A stretch of DNA of 64,000 nt from Chrysopilus asiliformis (taxonomy: Eukaryota; Arthropoda; Insecta; Diptera; Rhagionidae). Positions 1 through 14,300 of the stretch are shown piece by piece. Location: the NCBI GenBank assembly GCA_964034945.1, contig OZ035961.1:4322001-4386000 (forward strand), read 5' to 3'. How positions within the stretch are numbered: position 1 is the first letter of the stretch; every line of letters starts with the position of its first letter. The notes beneath the pieces were generated by a model that had not been told where the DNA came from, ran no database searches, and saw only the letters and a list, made by a program, of their open reading frames with translations. The translations under genes and the position numbers were made by a program.

Positions 1-3000
1 AAAAAAATGTGCATTTGTCCGAAAGCTTCCGGTTAACTGGTTCCGTCCAAGGCTTCTACAGGTTTCACTGTAGTAGAGTACCTAAACTCAACAAGTAGAC
101 AGTCTATATGTTAAAGAAATTCATCGAGCATTGAAAAATTTCCTAAATTCTCACATCAAAATGTTTTTAGAGAGGAAAAAGGAATTTAGAAAAATTCGTT
201 AAGGACCTGTAAGGATAATGCAAAAATACCTTTTATTTTTCGGGAAAATTATTATTGGGGAATTTAGAGATCGCTGATCTCAAATCTGAACAGTTTGAAA
301 TTTATGAATTTTGATAAAACAAAATTCTGTAAGCATAACGATAGTGGGACTGCGGTATTTGTTACAGTTCTACACAGAATTTCAAGAGTGTGATTCTTTT
401 TTCTGCTCGACTTCTAAATGTCTTGCATATAAACGGTATATCAAATCTACTAGACTCAAGAAATTGTAGTAAAAGTGACTTCCTGCAAGAAAAATTGATT
501 TGCTGCAAAAAAAATTTCACCTGCGTTAGGAGAAGTAAAAATGTGTCAACCTGTGTTGGGAGAATTTCAAAAATTAAAACTGCAGCAAAAAAGTAGGGCG
601 TAATGCGCTGCACGGCCAGAGTTGACTTGTCAAAAAGTTTACTGCGATCAGTTTTATTATTTTTCTGAGTATACTATAGGCTGAAAATTTCTCCACTCAA
701 TTAACATATCAAATCGCTTACTAAGGAATTTTAACAAATCATTTTAGTTAACACAGTTGCCATTCAGATTAGGCAATTTTACAAGCTGTTTTCCACTTTA
801 AATATTTAATTCACTATTTGACTAAAATGCCATATGTCGAGGTTATATTTCTCCTTAATTTTAGGTTTGTTTAATGGACTTCCGCATAGTTTTGGTTAAA
901 ATATTATACACGGCCTGCCTGAACTTGTCTACCATTTGATATTCAAAATCCACACATATTTAACACACAAATCTGTGAACATTTTTGATATGGACATGAA
1001 CATATGATATGTATGACATGTTACTTTACCCCAAAAACTTTGATCCATATACTTAAATTCATATATGGACATGCCCCTTACTGAGTGATTACAAAAGTCA
1101 TTAAAATTCTGTTGGTGGCATAATAACCGGAACAAGTGTTGACAGAACATTTGACACATGTTGGACGAATGTGGAGTATTTTTCAAAGCGGAAGGAAACA
1201 CGTCAACGCACTTTCCCACTAAGAATTAAATCGTTAGCTTTTATTTGGGTAATTCTGTTTCCCCTTTTGTTCCATTCATAAAGCATTTAATTGCCCTTAA
1301 CGATTTGGAATTTTGCAAAATTTGAATAAATTTTATATTTATGTGTTTCGTTTGAACCTCTTTAAATATCGTCAGCTCTGTCAGGATTTGACTTAGATTT
1401 CCTGAAGGATAATAGTTTATTGTCTGGCAATCGGATGTAGAAAATATTTTTGGGACGCCGAAGAATCTTTTATGATTTTTTTTTTGATCTGCATTCGACT
1501 AACATCATTAAGATCAGTGTGTGGAAAGTATTGTTCTCATAAAGATTTTAATTTAAAGATATTCCATGTAAAACCTTTTTTGAAAGCTTTTATTTAACTT
1601 GCTTCTTTGTATATTTGTTTGTTTGTCTATTTGTCAGTTTTAAATTTTGTAACCGAATTTCGACTTTGACACACATTCACATATCCGACTGAAATTTGTT
1701 GGGTTTTAAATTAAAGGGCTGGGAAATATATATAAATTCGGTTTTTTAACCTCGAAAAAAAACACGAACGAAAATTTGTAAAAGGGTTTAGTTCTAAGTA
1801 GGATAGCCCAATTAAATTAACTTTCGTTGAAATTCTTTTGATTGATTTTTTTAAAATTCGATGGTATGAATATCAGATATTTGAAATATTAATACACAAG
1901 GAAATGCAAAAATTTTTACAGGACAATTTTTTATTTTTTATGTACAATTTTTTATGTGAAAAAAATGTCTGCCAATTTTACCCATCATAAATAAACCAAA
2001 ACCTTCAAATTGATTAAAATTCAATCAAAACTTTTCCGAAATCACACAAAAAAAATCTCTAAGAATAATCAACAAGATCTGAATCCAAAATAGATATAAA
2101 AACTTGACGGAAATATGTATCTGCGTCCTGCTTTTTATGATATTGTTTCGTATGATTTCATAACTCACGAGAGAAGTAATACTTTTAGTTTATGTTTCTT
2201 TTTTTCACTTTCTTTTTGTTTATTATAATTCAGCATAAATAATTCAAAAGGAAAAAAAACTTCACTGGTTGTTGAGAGTACACAAAACAAGCCCTCTTGA
2301 TCTTTTAACTTGAAGAAGTTGCACATATGATATTTTGAGAATGTTTCGAAGATGATATACCATTATAAACACTTCCCATCGCCCATCGCCCATCGTCCTT
2401 CATCCCTAGCATATGCTTTCATAACTAAAGAATAACGTGAATATGAATTTTCTAAAAGTTTTTCGCTAAACCTTTCTCAAGTTTTATGTATGATTTTCTT
2501 TTAGCATTTTAGTGTTTTTATACGACTGACAAAAAATATGAACTCTGCTTTTATAAGGTTGAGGGTTGGCATCAGTGACAACATTGGGACACTCATGAAT
2601 GCATTTCATGCACGTATACATACAATGTTTGTCATTCGAGCCTTTTCGACATCGACAAAAACGCAAAATTCTGCTATGCTAAAATGATGAACTTAAATGC
2701 AAAAGTTTTGAAAGTTTAACAGCTTTATGATATTCTTGGGTAAATTTGAATCTTGTGCATTATTTATAAAACATATCTTGAGCGAATTTTTGTAATCTAA
2801 CAAAAACAAAAATTATTTTGACAAAATATGAAAAGTATATATTAGTTTTTTTTTGTTACATCTTCTCCAACATGAAAGTTTGGCTTTAGTGCGAGCATAA
2901 ATCTTTTCAGCTTTTTTATATCGAATGTTAAAAAGTTTTCTAAAACAATTTTAAATTCTTTTATCCTTTTTTTGTGGGATCATATTCCCAAGCATGACTG

Positions 3001-6000
3001 AACCCCCATCACTTGAGATTTCGTAGCAATTTTGCGACTCTGCTACGCGCACCAACAATTCTACAGGGACTGCAGCAAGCCATGGATGAATTACAACATT
3101 TGTAAGGTTTTTTAAGCCCATCAAAAGCATAGGTCGTCAAACTGATGGTGTGGTTAGCACAAAGCAGTAACAATCATTGCTGATTTCGATTAAGGAAATT
3201 GAGTAGGTTGCAAACTTTATAACTGAGCTATGCTGGAAAAAATTTTTTTTTGTGTAAAAATACCAGTGGTATGAGACACCAAAAATATTTTCAACGAAAA
3301 AAAAAACTCAAATAAATTGATTTAATTAATTTATATTTCCATAAAAAATGAATGTAAACATTTACTATAATCTTCGAAATAAACACTTCACGCACATAAC
3401 GAAGCTTCAATGCGAAAATAAATTTTTATTGGTAAATTAAAAATTGTTTATATACGCCCCAGCTGGCTTAACTGATGGCAGGCAGACTAAATTTTTTGTA
3501 ACATTTTTTTTTCACATCCCTCAGTTCAATTTGGGGCGAAACTTCTATATAAAGATATATATTATTTTTTTCATAGTATCAGATAGCATTGGCTACCATA
3601 CGAAATTCCATCAAAATCATTATGGCAAGGCAGGAGCATAGCATAGAAGCAATCAATTATTTATTGCTAGGGACATCGAAAATTTGCCATAAACATGGTA
3701 CGATAGTAAAAAGTTTTTATTGCGAATCACTCAAATTGGGATCAGATGAAATAGATGACCTAAAAATTGACTCATCGCACTGACATAAATCTCTGTACAC
3801 AACACGAACCCTAAAAATAAAAATAACAACATTGATAGAAACATTTACTGTTTGTGTATGTGTGCGTGTTTGTATTTGACATCCACTTAGCATTATATGT
3901 TTATGAAAAAATTTATTATTATTAAATATATTTACTCGCATTTATATGTTATGCTGTGCTATTCAACTTCCGGACTATAATTGAGAAAAGTGTCCATATT
4001 TATGACGCAAACATTTAATGAAAGGAAATTGAATTTAATTACTCAATAACAACCGATTTAATTAGGAGGGCATAAAATCATAATACAATTGTTAATTAAT
4101 TTTCTTAGGGGACAGTTGTTCTAGTTTGAGACGAAACTGAATAAAATTTTATCAAAATTTATAAAGCCCTTTCTCGTAATGATGTGAAAATTCTTAGAGG
4201 TAATCATTCATACTTTACTTAAAATATTTCAATCATATGTTTTAACCTGTGAGAAGCTGCATGAATTTCACAAGGAATTTCTATATGAAAATATGCATGA
4301 AATTTTGCACGTAACTCTCCGGCATGAAATCTCAATATTCAAAATGATTGTTACCTAAAAAATTCATGCGGAAACTTTTCATAAGATATAAAGCTTTAAA
4401 ATAGTATGAAGCAAGGGTATGCATTTTATAAAAGAGGCAAATATTTCGTAACATGAATTATTTCACAGCAATCCGTTGGAAATTCATCATTACTTTTTTC
4501 GGTTTCCTCCCTTTTGAGTGAGCCAAAATAAAAATATTAGACGAAGCGCAATCACTTTTTTGTCCCCGCAATACTACGAGAATACAAATTTCATCAAAAT
4601 TTATAAAGCCCCTTTCGATTCAAACACACAATTAGTGCTCGTATTGATATGACAATTCTTCATACTTAACTTAAAATATTTCAATTAGATGTTTTTCTCG
4701 TCAGAAGTGTTTCAAATTAAAAATTCGCGAAGAAAATCATTAAATATGTTGAAACCTTTCAAGCTACATCTAGAAAATCTGTCCCAAAGATCACACTCGA
4801 ATAGCGGAAGTTACTCAATGAAATTATTGAAAAATTCTTCAATTTCCCCACAGTAAATAATGCATTTTACAACACTCTCACAGCTCAGGATCAAACTTGG
4901 TAAATTTTAATTAAACTCATCCTTCTCGGAATTCAACTAGAATAGTTGCACATAGATATGTATACTAATCAAATATTGGAATGGAATCCTTTCTGCCATA
5001 AACTTCTCGCAAATATATCGGAAAGTGGCAGAACCTTTTACAAGACCACTTCGAACCCGGAATCCTGCTATCCTTCTGTAGAAATAGTCAGGCAGGACGA
5101 TTCATGGGAATAGGAACTTTTCGACATTTCTTTAATGGAAACTTAATTCAGAATTCAATTTAAGTTCAGAAAATTTCCATTATCGATGTGCTTCCCAATA
5201 AACTAGTTATCGGATTTTCCTCAAATTTTTACGTCTTCATGGCATACACAAGAATGCCTCTCAAAACCACATCACCACAAATACAATCATAGAATAGGTA
5301 CATAGATTTTCATTTTCCCATTAACGGAGGCGGAAAATTCAGGCAAATTTGATTTGAAAAATCTTAAACTTATGGATCGGTAAATAAAATTTCATTTTAG
5401 ATTTTGGTCCGTAAAATCTGTTGCGTTTTTAATTTTTAAACAAATACTTTAAACACCATATTTTATCAAACGAAAATTTTTACAAACTCTTATTTTTTCA
5501 CTTGTTAGTTTGTTTGTTAGGGTTAAATCCAATTTTAATCCAATTTTCCACTCATCCGATTGACTTTAAATTTTGCACACATACACATAACTCCAATGAC
5601 AACACAATAAGTGTGTATGCATGTACGAGAAAAAACAAAATGACCGAGAGTAGACGCAATTTGTTCAAATCGAACAAGCGAAGTACCCATCGGGTAGGGT
5701 CTTAAATGAAAGAGCTTTGAAAAATAACTCAGAAAAAAATAAAATTGCGACTAAAAAGGATAAAATTAAAAAGATTTTTTTTTTTTGAAACAAAAAAAGA
5801 ACTTCTAAAGTATACTAAAAGTTTTAGTAAAAAATGTACGTGAGGATTGGTCCTCAAAAAAAGCAAGATAAAAGTTAATACGCAAAATCGCTTTATTTTA
5901 AGGTAGTTTTTTTCTAAATTAAATATCAAAAAAATCTTCTTTTAGTAAGAGTCGTCCAGTTGTATTTTTCCAGTTCTCTATTATAAAATGATAGGAAAAT

Positions 6001-7316
6001 CCCATAAAATCAGAATAATCTTTTGAAATATAAAATATCGCATGCACAAAAATATTTCTCACACCACTGCAGTTGCCATGGATTTAACATAAAATCATGA
6101 ATATGCACTGTATTTATTAAATACTTTCTATGAGAGGAATTTTTGGGATGGAGCCAGAAACATGAAATTTAAACAAAACAATTTTCAAACGAGTCATAAA
6201 ATATGTATTTTCTGTACATACAGAAAAATATACAAGTAAAATATTTATTATTTGCTACTACTACGCTTACTGTAAAACGATATAAGTAAAATTTTCTAGT
6301 AACTAAAAGTATTTTTCTCCCTTTTTGGTATATTTTGTATTGTAAAATCAGGTCGATTAATGCTGGCAACAGAAGTATGCATAAAATATTATCAAAAATT
6401 GTTGACAGCATTCATTTTTGTGACATTTGTTGGCTGCTATATGTTTCTCTATGCTGCTTTTATTCATAAGAGATATTCTCAACACAAATTCCATTAGCAT
6501 AAATAGGAATTTAAAATTCATTATGAGAATTTTATCTACATATTTAATATTTATTGTTTTATGGTAAGGTACCGATATATATTTATCTACTCACTGTTTA
6601 TGTTTTCTCGGGACATGTTTACTTTTTAGAAAAAGAATCTCATGTTATCTTTTCATTTACGTATATTTTGAACTCGTTTTACCGACAATTTTAATTTTGG
6701 AGTATGTAAAACTTTTGTATCGCAAATCATATTCTTTTTTATCAAAACAATCGTTTAATTCAGATAAAAGATTGGATCTAAAAAAAAAAATAATGATATG
6801 AAAAAGTACCAAACTGGCGAAACCACCATAAATATCACTTCTAAAAACAAAACGAGAACAAAAAGTATACCTACTTTATTTTTATAAAATCAAGCATTCA
6901 CAGAATTCCGATCGACTATGCGAAATAAATAGTAAATCCATCCTGATTGTGGAAAAACAACCGTCCGTATACAAAATCTATAATCGTTCATTTCGTTCCA
7001 GATGTCATCCAGACGTGAAATTCGATTACCATAAATCACATACAGCGAGTTTTGGAAGGATTTCACTTTATCCCATCGCTGTCCACGTTTTACGTATGTT
7101 TGAGCGATAATTATAATGGCGGTTTTTGTGGTTGCTAAATGGAATATGAAACATGGACAAAATAAACTTGTATTGCGGTCAAATATACAAAAATCATGTC
7201 AAATGTACGGAACTGATTAAAAATATCCCTTTTTCCACATTTTTTGCGAAACAATTTTTTTTACGGTATTTTTATTTAAAGTATTGTAGAAATTTATAGC
7301 TCTATTTAGATTGTAG
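1..7316. other. gene-poor AT-rich sequence
   Basis: No coding exon, RNA gene or intact transposon recognised. It holds a fragment of a dispersed repeat at about 195-300, a locally duplicated segment near 4143-4265 and 4590-4715, and two weakly similar stretches near 1610-1700 and 5490-5600 (gtttgtttgt followed by a shared AT-rich core). A cysteine-rich short frame on the minus strand at 2484-2666 is discussed as a finding. Confidence 0.5.
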
Positions 7317-7318
7317 TA

Positions 7319-8397
7319 CACTGTAGAAAATGGATTTGTATTTAAACCGAAAAATGAGGTAAAAATGGGGTAAATTTGCAAAAAAGTCGTAAAATTTCGA
7401 AAAAAAATCAGAATTTAGCTCGCACACCATTTAAGTTGTAAACTCACCCAAGAAAACATTAATCTTACACTAGAAATAGGGTAATTTTAAACTTTGCGTA
7501 AAATTTCGACCAATATTCATATTTTTACTCTCATTTTGCTGTAAAAACACGCTCACAGGGTATTTTTGTATTATTGAACGGACAATTTCATTATTTCACA
7601 ATGCAGTTGACGGAGATTCGCTCTGGCTTGATGGAGCTATGTTGCCTTAAGCTCGATCCAGACTACACGATGTACGGGGTACGAGGTTGGCACGTACCCC
7701 GAACATCGAGTGTTTGGATGGGAAATTTGCACATGGTTTCACCTAGTGAGTAAAATCAGAAGCTGTTTGATTATCCTCGTACGTGGTAACCGCGTACACG
7801 AATGAGCAAAACCCTGTGCAGTGTGGATGCAGTTCCATGTACGAGGAAACCAAAAACCTCGTATCTCGTACCCCGTACATCGTGTAGTCTGGATCGAGCT
7901 TTAACCTTATAATTCGCGCAAGGTTTGTGGCATCGGAGTATATATACTCGAATCGAGTTTTACTCCACCAAAATCCTGTAAGCCTGCATGGAAACTGGTA
8001 AAGCAGGCTCTGATGACGGTGAGCCAGCTTCCATACCAGAAACAGGTTCCTGATGGGGTTTCAGGGCAGACAAATTTGGATGTGAAAACATCCGTAAAAT
8101 AATATAATAATTTTGTTGTATTATTTTTGTTTTTGCAGACCGTATAAGCCCAGAAATTCTAATACCATTTTCGGTGTAACTTTAAACAAAAAATGTCGTA
8201 AAATTACACCAGTATGTACTTTTACTTCTTATTTAGTTTAAAGTTCCTCCGTAAAAGTGGCTTTTGTACGCCACAAAATGAATATAATTGCATAGCTTTT
8301 AAGCCATTACGACTCGGTTTAATTTTACTACTATTATAGTAGGAAAATGGTTTCCTACTATTTTAGTGGTAAAATCACAATAAAATTTTCTAGAGTG
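7319..8397. mobile_element. 1.08-kb non-autonomous inverted-repeat element, TA-flanked
   Basis: Begins cactgtagaaaat and ends attttctagagtg, which match at 12 of 13 positions as inverted termini. TA duplications flank both ends (7317-7318 and 8398-8399). No transposase frame is visible inside. It is interrupted by a second inverted-repeat element at 7651-7899. Interior sequence rich in gtaaaatt-type motifs suggests a MITE-like element. The superfamily is not clear: TA targets fit Tc1/mariner-like elements, while CACTG-type ends recall CACTA-like ones. Confidence 0.6.
7651..7899. mobile_element. 249-bp MITE with 35-bp perfect terminal inverted repeats
   Basis: The left repeat 7651-7685 (begins gctcgatccagactacac) is the exact reverse complement of 7865-7899. 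The left end abuts TTAA (7647-7650). On the right the sequence is t followed by TTAA (901-904 of that kilobase), so the target site is TA or TTAA, off by one base between the two ends. It is much more GC-rich than its surroundings and has no coding capacity. It inserted into the older element at 7319-8397. TTAA would suggest a piggyBac-like origin. Confidence 0.75.
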
Positions 8398-11300
8398 TAC
8401 ATAGAAAAGTAAAATCAAGAACTTTTGGATACTAAAGTTCTAGGATAAGGATACTAGAATGATACTAGTTAAACTGGTTATTAGGGTAGCCAACTAAAAT
8501 GATGACAAACGCATACAACACCAAAAATTAAAGCCAATGCCCAACTTAAACACACATAAATACACTTAAATTCATGCCTCCGTTTTTGCCCTTTCTTAAA
8601 AAAGTGCAAAATTCATTGAAGGGAAAAAATCTACCAGAAAATTCGCTAGAAAGTGATACCGATAATTAATTTAAACTCAAGTACCTTTTAATATTCAGAT
8701 AAAAAAAACTGTCTCAAGAGGATTTTTTTTTTGTTCAACAGCATCACAAATATTTCTCCAGAGAATCATTTTCAAACCGAAGGTGATCAACTTTTCCAGC
8801 ATTTTCTTTTAATTCTTGCCTTTCTCTGACGAAGAAAAGTTTGAAGAGGTCATGTCTGTATACTTTCATCATTAACATTAGCTTAATCCTTTCGCCTATT
8901 TGAACGACTAAAAAATCCTTCAAAGAGTTTTCAACAAAACTTGAACTAAAACTTTTTATTTCCAATATCATATTTCAAAAAAAAAAAAAAACGCCAACTT
9001 CTCTATATGAAATATCAGCAGAAATGCCACGTATATTCCGATCCACAATAAAACATTAAAATAAATAAATCCAGAACGCGATATTAAGCTATGTATACCT
9101 AAGAATGTCTTGAGGGATGGTATAAAATTACATTAAATTCTGTAACAGGATAACGTTCCAAAAGAAAACATTTTCATCACGACTAAAGTTAGACTACTGT
9201 ACATTTTCTTAGGTAGAAACGCTGTAGACACTTTTAAAACTTATCGTCCTTTTTGGTAGACACGCGAACAGCGGAACTTTAACTCCTGATGATGATATCA
9301 TTTCGCAGATAAAATAACATTAAACTCGTATAATGCAATCGAGTGTAAAAGCCAGACATCGAATAACCTCGCATAACCCAAGGGCATCAAAAGACGCGTA
9401 GAAATGATGATGATATACTTTTACAACCCAACAGTAGTAAAACAAAACAGGAAAATTGTCTTAAAAATACACTAAGCTAGCATATAAGAGGGTGAAATTC
9501 CTTCATCTTTGGTCAGAGAAAAAAAAAACAACAATAGAAAAAAAAAACTTGGACAAGAAAAAAAAGTCGAAAACTGCAAGGACTTTAAGGATATAAGTTT
9601 GATGCCCAGCAGCTAAAAATTTTCGTTCCTGTCTCATATTTCGAATGGATGCCTTGACCTGACCTTTTTCTACTTGTTCAAATTGTATATAAAAAAAAGT
9701 ACGACACGTTTAGATACGATCCTAACGTGATGTTGCTAGTTCTTATTAAATTAAAGAGTTTTTCGAAAAATCGAGAAAAATCGAAAGAAAACTTTATAGA
9801 AATTTTCTTTTTTCATTTTCATATCAGTACAACTTCTCGTACATGTCCCCGACATCATGTTCAACTCTTCGAACACATCAAAAATGTTCAAATAATAAAG
9901 TTTTAAATCAACTTTAAAAACATTTCTCATAGAACAAAACATATCTCTATTGAAACAACATTTTTTTGGAAAAGAATGGAAATTAAAATTTAAAAAATTT
10001 ATTGAGACAAAGTCTAATGTCAAAAATTTAAAAACTCACGCAAAGTTTCAACTAGTCAAAATATATCTATTAATTGATAAAATTTTGCTAACGACCACAA
10101 AATTCCCGGCACTTTTTTTAAAATTTAGAGTTTTTTTGGCAAATTTTAGCAAACCTTTAAATTTCTTTGTGATTTAAAGGAAATCCGTTATACTGTTGAA
10201 ACTATTACAAATTTTGCACATTTACAAAATTATTCCCTTCAATTGCGTTTCAAAAAGATTGACAAAAAAATTTCTTTTTCTTCAAACAAATTTAAAAATC
10301 GAAGCAAAATAAACGAAAACATTTAACTTTTATAGCGAAAAATGGAAAAACTTTAAAACATTATGGCTGAAAAGTAATAAAACGATATTATTAAAACGTT
10401 AATATGACATTTTATCGTTTTTATGGATTCTAGTTTACCAGAGCCATCAATTTCGTTAATCTAACGTTTAAATTGGCAAATCCAGGATTCAAGATTCCAA
10501 AAGATATTTTAAGTTGAGTGCAATAAAAGTTGGTTGTATCTCATTCATGTACAGAGTAAATAAAACAAAACTTTTTTTTTTCACAATTTTACAAAAGAAT
10601 ACGAGGAGAAAGGAAAAGTTTATAGCTAACCAGAAAGTATCAAAAACATCGCAGCCGCGTACATGTAAAAAGAATCATATTATATTATATGGCCGTATAT
10701 AAAATATTGTACTATACATTGTGTTTATATCTACAGATAGTATAGTACAGACATTCTCGTGCAGTAGAATATGGACAGTTTATTCAGACAGACATTTGGG
10801 TTTAAGGTCTGTCTTTTCAAGAGGGACTTTTTGAGATTTGTTTAAGTTGATAGAGTCGCTCAAGTGAAGGAGTAACAAAAGTTCAAGTCCTCGATTCTTG
10901 TAAATATCCTTTTTTTATTCGTCCAAAGAGTTAAACTGAGCAAATTTTAGCATGGGCATGGATTTTATAGTACGGCATAAGTGACTAAAGTATTACGAGC
11001 AATGGCTGGCAGCATCAGCATATAAGGAGCAGAGGAAGAAGCCCAACAACATCAGAATGTTTTATGAGATTTCTGTAAATGTCGCCAGATCTATGCTCAA
11101 GTTAATCTCAATTTACAACAATACATCGCATGGCATCGCATCGTTGTCCCTTTTTGGATTCGTTTGTCTGCATGCTCAGTCGGTGTAATAAAAGTCACAG
11201 CCAGACAAGATTACTCCGTTCCAATTCATATTCATAAAGAAAGTCCTCTAAGACGAATGTTCATTATGACCCACGCCCCTCATCCGTATGAAAAATATAT

Positions 11301-14300
11301 ATATATTTAAGGTAGGGGGCAGAGTTTTAAGTTTTTAGACCTCACTCAAACTTCCATCGCCACTCACTCACGTATCCCTGTGGCCACCATTACTCAAACC
11401 CGAATTTAATCCGTATATCTTTTCGAATTCATCAGAATCTGGTCCTTATGCTTCAATTCCGTTCTTCGCTCTCCCGACTTCAACTTAAACTGGTGGTCCT
11501 CGAGAGAATCGAAAACTGTGGTTGGGCTCAACTCCTTAAATCCCGATAGAACCGATTCACCGCCATCCTGTGATGTCCTTAAGGAACATTCATTTGCCTG
11601 GGCTGTTGGATTTGGTGTCGTGTCGTTCTTTGCCTTCAGGCCAACCAAATCACAAGGATAACGTCTTCATGCATCGCCAGACTCGTAACAAGGACATGAT
11701 AAGGAAGTCGTAAATCCTCTACAATTTCAGTATCTCTTGTATGTATATATAGAGATATTAAAATAGATACTTTATACGTACCTCCACCCCTAGCTCATTT
11801 CCTATGTAGGATATACCCAATATATCTATGTTTGATTCTGTATCGCCGTATACCTCCACAAAGCATAGAGAATCTTCCATTTCCAGTTTATATGTGTATG
11901 ATATCCAAAACCAAGTGTTAGCTTTCTTAAGTATTGCGAGCACAACGAAACGACGCTGCGATGGGAATTTTGGGGGTGAAGGCTTAAACTCAATAAATTC
12001 AAATGGCAACCGTTTGACACATAAATCTCCTTACAAGAAGCTTTTCATAAAGTTCGTGTTAGTTCAAGGAAGAGGCTTTTACTTAAGCGATGTTACCGGG
12101 ATTTGGACGAGATTATTGTTTTGCCACAGCAGCAGGAATTCTCTAAAAACTTCCACAAATTTTTTTTTCCATTTGAGTTTTCCATCCATTTCCACTTTTG
12201 CTACGACTTTTTTTGACGTTACTTTTTTCCAGAATAAAGCAATCTTGAGTGTAAAAATTTTCTGCGATGAAGTTCTAAGGTAAAAGAAACCCCCCCAACC
12301 ACTCTTAGCCCCTCAAAGGCGATAAACAGAAGCCTAACGTTAAATTTGAAACTCTCTTATATACTCCTTTTATTTCGCATGTGTAGCGTGGAATTTCGTA
12401 CAATACTGCGTAGAAGTGAAGTTATTTTATTCCCCCTCACTACGACAAACACATTGTTGTAATCTCAGATTTTGTACTGTTTAATTAAGACTTAAAAGAA
12501 TTACATTTTTACATCCCGCAGAAGCACTTCGAAAAATTCAATCATTCGCTTGTGGTTTAAAGTTTGTAGAATTTATTGTGAATTAAATCAAGATTGTCGG
12601 TGATTTATTTATTTGAGGGAAAAGATTCAGAAATCTATTTTTGGATTTAAATTATTTTACTAAACAATTTAATTTTTCCGGCAAATGATGATGATTCAAG
12701 TCTAGACGTTTCTGCTGTCAAAGTTTAGCGAAAAAAACCTTACAATTGCGAGTAAATTCAAAGAAACGTTCAGTAAAGTACGTGGAAGTGTGTTAAAATT
12801 CGGCCACAAAATTTGACCCTGGCAAAAAGACAATAAAGCAAGTTAAATGAAAACTTTTGAAATAGAAAAGTTTTTGCTGAAAATTTAACTCCATCAGAAT
12901 CTTATTTAAGTATAAATTCCAGTCGTTCAGTAACAGTAATGAGATGGGCATACCAAACATTATTCACAATGAATGAATTCTCACATTTCAAATTTCAAAA
13001 GTTGGAAATAGCTTCTTAGCAACTGATCAAAGTCAAGTGTAAACCAGAATAGCAAAAAGGGAAAAGGTCCACCGATAATTTTCTCTCACGTTTCAGACAT
13101 TCTCAACGGGAAAAACAAAATGAGCCTCGAAATTTGATTTATTGCGCCAAAAAGGTTGATTCCACCAGTCACACCCAAAGAAATTCCAGTTCATTAATTA
13201 CCTTTCCTTAACTTTGGGCCTCATGTTATGTTAGCGATGGCAGGTTGCTAAAAAGGAAAATGCCACACGATAATGGACGTGCTTTAGCATCAAATTTCAT
13301 TTAAAAAGTCCACTGACACTCACGTTAGCCTACGCCAAACAATGAAACCGAACAACAAGTTGAAAGAAAAAAAACAACGCACAAAAGTGGCATAAAAAAT
13401 GGCAACAGCCAAACACCTTTTAATAAGAAAAGTAAGAAAAACAGGTATGAAAATTTTTGAAACATTGCACAGTGGGGAGTTTTTTTTTGTGTTTTCGGAG
13501 TCGGAAAGTTGGAAAGTCGAAAATCATCTTGAAAACAGTCTATATTTTGGACAGTACTTTCCGTTGTGGGAATTTGGTCTCTTAAATGGATTTCAACTCA
13601 TGGATGGGTTTGCAACAATTGTAAGGTATTGGAACTCATACGACTAGAAGTATCGACAATCTAGACTGAAGTATCGAAATGCGCAAATTTTTTAATCATT
13701 ACAACGATATGGACCCGTTATTGTCGGATTAACGTATATGGTATTAGTTTTAGAAATACCGACGAAATTCCAGAAATCACTTTCTTAACAGCTTTTAAGA
13801 AAACGGAGCTATCTTACAAGGTCTCTGTGTAAAAATTTCAAAAATTTAACATTTGATTCGAGGTCAACGTCGTGGTCAAACCTTTAATGCCAATTTTCCC
13901 GGAAATTAGAGGAAAAAGAGATATTTTCCTTATCTGTACAGGACCTTTCACTTCGAATTTAATACTTTAACATCAGATTCGTGATCAGTGTCATCTAAAA
14001 CCCCTTACCGATAATTTCCCCAAGAAAATATTGAAGAAAAAACCTTCCAGATGGGGTTTTTCGTCATTGAAAACATTTTGGAAATATTTTGTAAGAATTT
14101 AGGAAATTTTTTGATAAGAAATTACTCAAAATATCCAACTGTGATCCAGCCAAGTCCTGCTGGCAATAATTCACCGGAAGGCTTATCTGTGAACCTCAAT
14201 TATTTTTACATTCCATCCATCCTTGCGCCTTTGTACACCAATCAAGCTCAAATTATTATTAAATTTCTCCATTTTGACGTAACTGAGTGCCATGGAATTT

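Noticed and set aside
11828..12283. 151-codon plus-strand open frame
   Set aside because: Overlaps open frames on the other strand, has a serine/phenylalanine-rich composition from t-rich DNA and no motif I recognise. Kept only as part of a less AT-rich patch.
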